Shown: one piece after another, positions 45,547 through 55,200 of the stretch
Position numbering within the stretch: the stretch's first letter is position 1
How the letters are laid out: the number at the start of each line of letters is the position of its first letter
Assembly (NCBI RefSeq): GCF_030272615.1
Contig: NC_081411.1
Location: 43,889,017 to 43,953,016 of the forward strand
Direction: 5' to 3'
Origin: Cryptomeria japonica
Lineage: Eukaryota; Streptophyta; Pinopsida; Cupressales; Cupressaceae
DNA: 64,000 bases
Notes under the pieces: model-generated
The model's input: only the letters and a program-made list of their open reading frames with translations
Told to the model about the DNA's origin: nothing
Database searches by the model: none
Made by a program: the position numbers and the translations under genes

Positions 45547-47016
45547 TGTAGCATAGAAATTAGGAATCATCACAACAAGTAGATCAATCACAAACACAAG
45601 ACATGATAACTTAATCAAAAGAACACTCATGAAATGAACCTAATTCCAAAGCACATTCAATAGAGGTATGGAAACAAAGCATCTAAAAGAAAATATCATG
45701 CAAACCATATAACAATTCGGATGCTTCTTCCATGCGGCTCCATTGTTGTTCTTTCCTCTTCAATGGGTTTGTGGATCTCACCTACAAGTGCACACACAAT
45801 TGAAAGCAAAAAGCTCAAGAGTACTAGAAACGAAAGTTCAATAGTTTGATAGAAATTCGGGGTTCATCAAGGATTCGAAGGCCTTGATTGAAGAAAATTA
45901 TCCAATTTATAGAGAAATTGGATAAATGACAAGATTGGCATGATGCAATTCAAAGGGAAATTGCAAATCAATATGACAAATTATGACAAATTATGCATTT
46001 CCCATGCACAATTTGATTGATTGATAATTGATGATAAATTATGACACATTTCATGTCAACATTGATTGATTATCAATTATGACAATTTCATGACAAATTG
46101 AAATGTCACTCCCATAGAATTAGGAGATGAAATAGGAGGGAAAAGGAATTAGAAATTTGAAAAATTAGGAAATTGAAATTGATGACAAATTAGGAATTAG
46201 AAATTGATAGAAATTAGAATTTATTAATCAATTCACAAAGAGGAATAATTAGCCAATTAAATAAAGATTTAATTGTAATAAGAAGACTTAGGATTAATAA
46301 ATAATTTAGTAATCCTAGAGGAAGAAATGGCAAATTAGGTTAAATGGCTAAATCATAAAACCCTAGAAGACGAATTAGAAATGCGAAAATGACAATTAGG
46401 TCTTGATTGAAGATAATTAATATCATGATTTTGAATTGATAAATGACCAATGCGACAAAATGATTTGATTGGTAAATGCGCCAATTGACGAGGAACAATG
46501 ACAAATTGATCCAAATTGACATAATTGAGACAGACAACGATGGATAGCGAAATGATCGCAAAATGACAAGATCGACAAGAGGACAAGAATCGATGACAAA
46601 TAGATTGCAAAACGACAAGATTGAAAATGACCACGATCGATGGCAAATCGATCGTTAAATGACAAAATTGAACATGACAACGATTGATGACAAATCAATC
46701 GCGTGATGACAAGACTGAAAAGAGGACAAAACCCTAATTAGGATTGACGATGTCCAAAATGATGACAAATTAGCACGCACATTGATGCAACAAGATAAGT
46801 TCGATCAAAATCATGATTGGATAATGTTGTCGACAAGACCAAATTTGAGGACGAGATGATTGAAGAATGTAGAAGAATGACTCGATGTTCGCAAATGATA
46901 AAGACCAAGTGCGTATCATAGGAGAAATGTTAATGCGACGCAAAAACCTAAAATGAGGCAATGCGCAAATGTTAAAGTATGACCTCACAAGCGTTGACCA
47001 TTTTTAGGTGTCTACA
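45547..47016 (-). repeat. 5' LTR of the young Tat element (1470 bp)
   Basis: Same length as 31368-32837. The four differences seen are near 31855/46034, 32518/46697, 32523/46702 and 32807/46986, all C/T or G/A, and three of them at CG dinucleotides. Confidence 0.95.
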
Positions 47017-47021
47017 TCCAC

Positions 47022-48130
47022 ATATAACATTCAAGCTACAACAATCCATGCTGCCCTCCGCATACCTATTCAAGAATATCATCCTTTAACAGGGCATTCC
47101 TTATTGATGTTTCAAGAGCAATACAAACATTTACGGTACATTTTGATTGATGAAATGAGTTTCCTTGGCCCACAATTACTCATCAAGTTTGATAATAGAT
47201 TGCGACAAGCATTTCCCACTAGACAACACAAATCATTTGTAGGCCTCTCAGTTATGTTGGTTGGTGAACTTGCACAACTACCCCAAATTATGGACAAACC
47301 GTTGTATGCATCCCACTCAACAACACTCGCTTTATGGCACTCCTTCACTGATGTTGTCACCTTAGATGTTTCTTTCTGCCAACAAGGTGTGTCCCCATCA
47401 CAGATGCAGTTCCGTGACCTTTTGCTAAATGTACGCAACACAACACCATTGCAATCAGACTAAGAAATTATGTAGATGCGCTCAACACATGGTTTGACAC
47501 TTGATCAAAACAACCACTTTGACCAAAAAAAACATTTGTTTGCAACCAATGCAGCTTCAAACTCACACAATATTACAATATTAAAGCAATTGCACTCACC
47601 CATTACACGTGCAAAAACAATCATAACACATCACAGAGAAAAACAAACTCACCAAGATGAGCAGCTCTCATTTGAAATTCTTCTTTCTATAAACCAGCAA
47701 GTAATGCTCATTGCAAATTTATGGATAGAAGTTGGTCTTGTGAGTGGTTCTTTGGGACAAATCAAAATGATTGTCTACGATGCAACTTCTAATCACCAGA
47801 TTTACCAAAATATGTTGTTGTCCCCTTCCAACATTACACTGGACCACCATGGCATGCTACAAATCCAAAACATGTTCCCATTCCACCAATTACTAGAGGA
47901 AACCGCACACAGATTCCACTAACGATGGCATGGGGTATTACTATTCACAAATCACAGGGACTGACACTAGACTTTGCTACAATTGACAATGGAAAAACAG
48001 AGAAACAAGGTCTCGCGTTCACAACATTGTCTCGAGTAAAATCAATTGAACACCTTCGAATTCACCTGCCTTTCACTTACTAGAGGTACTCGAAATTGCA
48101 AGGTGGTCCATCAACCATTTCAATAAAGAA
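47022..48130 (+). pseudogene. Helitron Rep/helicase gene, part 3 (helicase motifs II to VI)
   Basis: Joined to part 2 in frame across the TCCAC junction (TSVST|YNIQATTIHAAL). Walker B region LIDEMSFLGPQ (about 47145-47180), then SVMLVGELAQLPQI, where active PIF1-type helicases have a GDFxQLPP motif, so GD has become GE. After a stop near 47461 another frame gives a PIF1-like stretch (47476-47922). After one more shift comes the C-terminal motif VI, TMAWGITIHKSQGLTLD followed by FTTLSRVKSIEHLRI (about 47920-48065). Dead copy. Confidence 0.85.
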
Positions 48131-50258
48131 TGAAGAAGCTTGTTTGCTGAAGCTTTGTCAGATCACAAAGGAAAATTACTTGCAAAAAAATCCAACACAG
48201 GTATTGTAACCACAACGTCTATACCCTTTTGCATAGCATATATCTTCTTTCATGCTTTGCCACACATTATAACTCTTGCATCTTGCAAGGTCAACAACAA
48301 ATGTAAAAGGTTCCATCGTAGCAAGAACTTTCCTTTCTCATTGTTGTTCGCATTCCAAAAATACAGGTTCGCACATCACGTACACTCACACTTCACATTG
48401 TTCTCGTTGCTTCTATTTACCCTCCTTCTAATGTTTACTCCCTACAATTACAATATCTCATATCTTACTAAAACTTCTCTCATGTTCTTCTACTTGCAAG
48501 CCATCAAAAAAGAGATTATTTTAAACCACACATGACACAAGGGTATCTCAATCTCTTTGACCTTTGCGTTCAATGATGCTAACTTCTGTTTGTACTTCTC
48601 ATCTTGTTTGCAGATTTCACAACCACCATAAAGTTTTTTCAGACATATCATCCACCATGCTTTCAACAATTGTAAGTACCTTCCTTTCCTATACTTTTCA
48701 ATCTCCAAGTTTCACCAGTTTCAATTATTTAATGCACCTACAATGTCCTAATAGATTTTAATTTCTCGCAGGTATGCAATGGTGACTTAAATTCAGTCTA
48801 CAAAACCGAGCAACAACATACAGTGCAATACAACATCAACAACTACTCAATGCTTTGATTCAGCTTTGCAACCAACATTTTACATAACATCAATTAAGTA
48901 CTTCACAAATATATACCTTAAATGGCTCTATAACATGCTGGCAATGCCAGCATGGGGGTTGGAGGGTGGCTAACTTATATTTTTTGGGACCAACACATTA
49001 AATTGGTTGGGTTTTATACAATCTAAAATAGAAAACATTTGTAATGAGTACTTTATTTTGCTCTTTCGTATTGTACATCATGCTACCTTCAACAACATGG
49101 GGGTTAGTGGGTGGTTAACTTTAGATTTTGGGAACAACTGAAAACATTGGTTGGGTTATGTACAGTTTTATATTTTCATATATATAAAGATTCCACTTTT
49201 CTTTTCCTTTAATTGCTTTCTTTCTATATGATGCTTCTACAAACCCACCTATCGGCCTCCTGTTGCAGGCACTCCCCCTACAACTGCTAGTATTAAATTG
49301 TGTGAGGATAACCTTAACCTAACTAAAACTATATATAGAGAGAGCACAATAAGATAGTAAGATTGAATTAGGCTAATAGAACATTTATGCTTGTGCATGG
49401 AAGGAATATTTACATATTGGAGCTGCAATAAAAGTTAAATGCATGGAAGTGTAAAAATTGGTAATTATGATTTGAATTTGGGAATTTGTGTAATCAAAGA
49501 GAACTAAAGGCTAATATAATAACACATATTTAACACAATATTTCATCATTTACTAATATTTAACTATAATAATTTTTTTGATCAAAATGGACACAAAATT
49601 AAATGAAAGTATATACAATGTATAATAGTTTAATAATAATAATAACTTTAATGAATGAATAGTTAACAATTTAATTTAATAATATTATTACAATTTTATA
49701 TAATTTATAAGGATAGAACTATTCATCAATAACAATAAAATAATAATTATTAAAAATAATATTTATTTTTTTAATTACATGTGTTATAGTAAATATAGAA
49801 AAAATTAAAATGTGAAAAATATTTATGTCATAATTCATTCTTCAATATTCAATTTGAGTTATATTACTCAAATTTTGTTTTCAATTTTTTAAAAGCTTTT
49901 ATTTTAGTTAATTATTTTATATTGTTTTAACTTTATTCTAATGTAAATTATAAGATATAGAAGACAAAAATTTGAATATTAGGTGAAATTATATTCTTAA
50001 TTTATTAAATGAATGTGGAGTGCTTTTTTAAAAATCTAAATCAATTATTTAATTAGCATCAAAATATTTTAATCATCTAAAAAATTGCCTAAAATAATTG
50101 ATAGAATTTTTTTTTAATAATAACTAGTTAATAAAAATACAGATTGCAATAATACTAGTCTAACGATAAATACTAATAATATTAAAATCAAACTATAATA
50201 TGTGACATTTTTGAAAACCCGTTTGACACCTTGGAGTCGTAAGGTTTTTATGCCGTTA
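48131..50258. other. AT-rich intergenic stretch downstream of the Helitron gene
   Basis: No gene recognised; the ORFs in 48140-48761 look like chance. It holds a 10-bp-arm hairpin at 48934-48954, two copies of a segment starting CATGGGGGTT (48951-49020 and 49098-49165), and a CTAG at 49287-49290 that could be a Helitron 3' end. 49400-50200 is extremely AT-rich. Confidence 0.5.
48934..48954. other. Perfect hairpin, 10-bp arms
   Basis: CATGCTGGCA, one spacer base, then TGCCAGCATG. It is followed 15 bases later by CTAA, so it is a candidate for the Helitron 3'-terminal hairpin. The base after CTAA is C rather than the usual T, which speaks against it. Confidence 0.35.
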
Positions 50259-50276
50259 AAACCCTAGTTAGGGTTT
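50259..50276 (+). promoter_or_regulatory. Inverted telo-box pair in the NAF1 promoter
   Basis: AAACCCTA and TAGGGTTT separated by two bases, about 140 bases before the start codon. Telo-boxes are typical of plant promoters for ribosome biogenesis and snoRNP genes, which agrees with the NAF1 assignment. Confidence 0.75.
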
Positions 50277-50415
50277 AATCCCGAAAGCATCGTTACAAGC
50301 ATTTTGCTTCCTCTGATCTTAAATTTCATATTTTTCATCTAAAGGATTTATACCCTTATGGCCATAATGCCCCTGTTCTTCAAATCATCAAGCGCATTGA
50401 ATTTACAGAAGAAAA

Positions 50416-51966
50416 ATGGTCGGCTTGCATTCAGCAATCAGAGAGCAAAGGCGTGACAGGAAATCTGTATCTTCGGAAGTTACTGAGCTCGATTCATTTC
50501 TTTTAGACGAACCATTGACGGATAAATTTGACCCGCTTAGTTCACCATTGCAAGATTTTGAAGACTTGGGTTTTATAGACGATTGGATATGCGAGCCAGA
50601 TTGCTTTGAAATGGCTGATACACAGACAAGTTTTGATAAAGATATAGCAGCAGCAAAAGAAATCACTGAGAGAAATAAGGTACGTGAAGAGTGTAGCCCA
50701 ATTTCTTTTACATTAGAGGCTGCAGGTACCTCACCTAGTGATGTAGACAGTGTAGGGGTCATGATTGGAGAGGTTTGCTTGGATGGGGATAAAGGCATCC
50801 TGTCCGAGCACACATATTTGGAACACACAATAGCTCAAAATGAGTGCCGAAATGTTAAAAATGGGTGCCCAGATGGAATACGTGTTAAAACAGAGAAAAG
50901 TGGGTGCGAAGATGGAAAAACTGAGTGCCCCGATGGGTCAAGTAGTCTATCTGAAAAAGATGGAGGAATTTCAATGGGAAAATCAAAAAATGTAACTAGT
51001 TCTGGGGTTTCAGTAACTGGTCCCCTTCTTAGGCCAAAGGAAGAATGTGTTGAAAATGCCAACTCAGTTAAAAGAACATGGAACAATATGGAAATGAGTG
51101 TTCTGGAAAAGAATGACTCTAGCTTCGATTCGTTTAGTGGTTTCGAACACCGGGTAGATAATTTTGTGAAAAGTGAGGAATTCCCAATGGGAGAATCACA
51201 TAATGTGGCAAACAAAGGCGATGGTTTATCTGAGATTTTGACCCCTGGTGCTACTCTTAGTTCTAATGAAGAAAATGCTGACAATACCAGTTTGATTCAT
51301 GGCACAGGAGGCGGCATTCCTGAAAGGAGTGTTTTGAAAAACTGTGGGGTTCACTTAGATGAGCATAGAGGTTTTGAAAGCGCTGGACCAGATGCCCAGT
51401 GCCCAAGTGGTGAAAGTGAAGAAACATTAATGGAAACATCAAAAATTTTGACAATCAGTGGCAACGGTGTTTCTGGGCTTTCAGTGACTGGACATAATGA
51501 AGGCCATACCAACATAGTTCAGGGAATTGGGTATAACACTAAAAATGAGGTCAATGAGTTTAAAAATACAAAAGTGTCAAGAATAGACTATAGTGATGTC
51601 GAGAGCGGGGAGATAGTGAGTGAAGATGACGGGGAAGAATGTACTGGTCTTATGAAACCAGACTGTGAGGAATGCATTGATATGGTCGAACCAGACAGGG
51701 AGCACTGTATTGATATGGTAGAACTGGATGGTGAAGGTTGTGCTGGTATGGTGGAATCAGATAGTGACTATTGCTCCGATTCTTTGTTGGGCAGTGCTGA
51801 CAGCGATTATAGTGAAGAAGATGAGTATGTAGGAGGGGAAGAGGAAGGAGAAATTAAAGTTGACAAAGGAAGAAGAAAATTGCATGTAGGAAGCTTGGAT
51901 TATGATTTTGGCAGCAGTGACGACGAGGTTCCCAAGGGGCCTATACGGTCAAAGCATGAGCTTGAG
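50416..51966 (+). CDS. NAF1: First exon of a NAF1-like H/ACA snoRNP assembly factor
   Basis: 517 codons open from ATG 50416 to a donor GAG|GTAATT at 51966/51967. The body is long, acidic and of low complexity. Near the end are four tandem units of about 11 residues around ECxxMVExD (about residues 408-450), then an acidic stretch SDYSEEDEYVGGEEEGE. The last residues, DEVPKGPIRSKHELE, are the start of the conserved NAF1 core, which in the family continues VLPPVPP into the Gar1-like domain. NAF1 is a nuclear factor that binds dyskerin during assembly of H/ACA RNPs, later replaced by GAR1. The core domain itself is not in the next 300 bases, where a minus-strand gene begins. Either the gene is truncated, or its first intron is very long and contains the LAX gene. 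Confidence 0.72.
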
Positions 51967-52262
51967 GTAATTTTGTTTTATTTGCTCTAATGACATTTTC
52001 TGGACATATCATGTCCTGCAAAGAAAGTAATTACTCATTGTCTGTTTGATCAATTTGCTCTCAAAAAACTAAAGAGGAGTTTCCTATGTTTTTGAAAATT
52101 TAAATACACGCTATTCTGTCTTGTATATTTAGGTTCTGTCCTTTCCGGATGACTATGTGAATATTTTCTGCGTTCTTAAAAGATAATGCTGTCCACAGTT
52201 TGCAAACATTCTCTTACTTATTTTTTGTAGATGGCAAATTATTTTGTTAGATTATCGCAAAA
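51967..52262. other. Spacer between NAF1 exon 1 and the LAX stop codon
   Basis: T-rich, intron-like. A possible acceptor TATATTTAG|GTTCTG at 52132 gives VL, the right next residues for NAF1, but then SFPDDYVNIF and a stop, which does not match the family. No other feature seen. Confidence 0.5.
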
Positions 52263-55200
52263 TCATGTTGATGAATAGCTGAAGATGCCACCCTTGGGGG
52301 GGCACTGGTAGCTCTTTGCAAACAGACCAAATGTGTTCACTTGTTGGAAAAAGTTAGTCATGCTTGCCCAGCCACCAAAGCCAAAGCCAACTATTAATAC
52401 CCAACCTACAATGAATATGTTCAAGATGTACATAGCTGTCCAGCCTCGCAGGAAAAATGGAGGCTTTTCCACAGAGTTCTGTTGACATGAACATGGAAGA
52501 GTGATGTTAGGAACCTAGAAACATGAAAGCTTGCCCATAAAACACTCATCAATAACTTTTTAATCAGCTTAATCAAAGATAATTCCCACAAAACTATTTC
52601 ATAGACTTCATTAACACATTTATGCTATTGTTTCCGAGATCAAATGCTCATAGGTTTACCTTTGTCTTTGTCAGTAAGAATGCTAATTAATAAACTAAAA
52701 TTTTAAGAAAAACAGATTTATGCTGTCAATTCTGAAATCAGATGGTAACGTTAAATGAATGCTTTACCTCTGTTCTTCTGCAATAGGATTATTAAGATAA
52801 AGAGAGAGAATTGGCATAGTTTGTTTGTTAATGTTACAGCTAGGTCGGATCCCTTCTAGGGCCAACCTAGCACGTTTGGATGACTAATGGGCCCTTGGCC
52901 TTAGTCATGTCCTATAATACAATAATCATATCTCGCTTGAAACGTGTGGGGCTATTTCAGTTTTGGCGCCAACCTTATGCATCGAATTGTAATTATATAT
53001 ATTCTTCTTGCAAGCCGACTTGGGAAATTAAAAAGGGCTAAGTCGCCTATAAATACAAGGCATTAAGCATTGTTCAAACACATCATTCACTCAGTGATTA
53101 TCTCCTATATTCAGCACTCACCAGCGAACCACTTCTGTGATCAACGAAGTACAATTCAAGGATAGCGGATCATCCTTGAGAACAGCAAATTATCCTTGAG
53201 AACAGCGAACATTACTTTGAAGACAGCGAACATTACCCTAGGAGCAGCGAACATATCTCTGAGACAGCAAACATCCTATTCTTGGAGATAAGTTCATCAT
53301 TATGTGTATATCCTAGGTTGAAGATATTATTCTACTGTGCATAATTTACCGGTTCCAAATGCTTCATGTGCTGAAGGCTAAATTGTAAAGATACCTACTG
53401 ATTATTGAATAATAAGATCTGAGAATTATAGCTGGGTTTTTCACCTTCAAGAGGGAGGTTTTCCCAGGGTATATTGGTGTTCTTTGTGCACATTGATTTG
53501 TCTATCTGTTATTGCTATCAAATTTGCTAGAGTCTGATCTAAAATTAAAATTGTTACCTGTCTGGCAAGAGCTGTCCTATAGGTGAACATATGTGCCATA
53601 GATGGTATAATGTAGACAGTGAAACTGACCAAGAGAGCACCAACTGCAGAATTGATAGGCCCAAAGAAAGGAAAAATAATTGCAAGGAACCAGATTGGGA
53701 CCACAACAGGCAGCCTGGCCAACGTGCGGAGAAATATGCTCTTTGTATCATGCATGCCAATTACTTTCTCCCAAACAAAATATAAAGGAGTGCATGCAAA
53801 CCCAAAGGTAATAAACTGTACAAAAGGAATACACGAGATATATTTCTTGTCGGTGGAAACAATTGGATTTCAGCAAGTCTGAAACAAATTAATAAATTTA
53901 AACTGGATGAATCTCTCAGCAAATTTAAGTCCAGATCCGAAAAAGGAAAAATAAAATATATACAGCAGCTGCCAAACAGGGCTTCAAGTACCTGGTGGAT
54001 AAGCTTTAGGATGACTGCAATATCATGGAATGCTGACTTGGGGAGCAAAGAGAAAGCATTAGAATGATTCAAAAGCTCATCTCCAAATGCCCAGTAGACA
54101 GATATTGCAGATGGCAGAGTCAATGTCAATACATAGAGAGTTGCCAACAAGTAAATTGATTTGAATTTCTGAGGAATCCACATGGCATGCATTATTTCCC
54201 TGCAGGGAATAAAATTAAAATCATGTTACAACATATTAATCCAGCTAGTTCATCAAACTTAAGTTCAGGTGATAGGGGAAAAAAAAAAATTAATTAATTA
54301 ACTAATATCCATGAATTATTGAAGTAGACCAACAAGGCTCAAGAACTACAGAAGCTACAATAGGTAAATGGAGCTTGGAAGTATAGCACGTTTCATTAGG
54401 TCAATAGTACGTGAGTCAAAAGCAATATCTAGGAAGCAGAAGGAGGCTGATAAGTGATGAAGAACTTACACCGTAACAGCATGACCTCCAAAAGTGTAAA
54501 GAATATTTGTGGATCCAGTAAAGTAAAGCACAAGTCTGGTTGGTGCAGAGTGTTTCACATCTTCAACCTATTTAATTGGAACACTGTTAGATATTCTTAT
54601 GTAGTCTGTAACTAAAACTTTCATCAGTTTCATGTATAGAAAAACTACTATGCAGGATGTCCAAAAAATCTTTGGCAAATGAAGTTTGAACTACACTAGA
54701 CTTTCAGTATCTATACCTGTCCATGAACAAGTGATGCAATTGTCATGTACCATGCTGTGTATGTTGTCATTTTTAGTCCAATAAATGACCAAATTCGATA
54801 ATTATGGAAAGATGGAATAAAGACTGTGGTTGCACAACAAGCTCCAAAGATGTATGTCCAGGTTCTCTTGTCCAGATTATCATTTATATAATATATGTTA
54901 CTGTAAACAAAGCAGGCCTCAGCACCATAAATACAAAAGCAAATACAAGAACCAGACGGTTAACATTTTGGGTGTGAAGCAAAACCCCCCAAAAAACTTG
55001 ACTAGAAAAAATACTTAAATTAAAACCAAAGTTACATGGACACGGATATGGTATCGGATATGGATACGTCTATTTTTTAAGACCGCCAATATGGATACGG
55101 CTATTTTTTAAGACCGCCAATATGGATACGGCTGGATACGTCATTCATTAAAAACACATACACATATATTTAACACAGTTTTCTAAGTTATTCGAGGAGA

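Larger units (their letters stand above)
31368..47016 (-). mobile_element. Young full-length Tat-type Ty3/gypsy retrotransposon (15.65 kb)
   Basis: Minus-strand order: 5' LTR (47016-45547), primer site (45541-45525), leader of about 2.1 kb, gag-pol in one frame (43419-35176), a long 3' region with repeats, a polypurine tract (32854-32838) and the 3' LTR (32837-31368). The two LTRs are both 1470 bp. By eye I find four differences, all transitions, so the insertion is recent. TSD TCCAC. It is inserted in the helicase domain of the Helitron gene. Confidence 0.95.

Noticed and set aside
48140..48761. ORFs of 131 and 65 codons after the Helitron helicase
   Set aside because: Hydrophobic, low-complexity translations of T-rich DNA with no motif; they lie after motif VI and do not extend the helicase.
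52133..52186. Second exon of NAF1 after TATATTTAG
   Set aside because: Only the first two residues (VL) agree with the family; the next residues do not and a stop follows.
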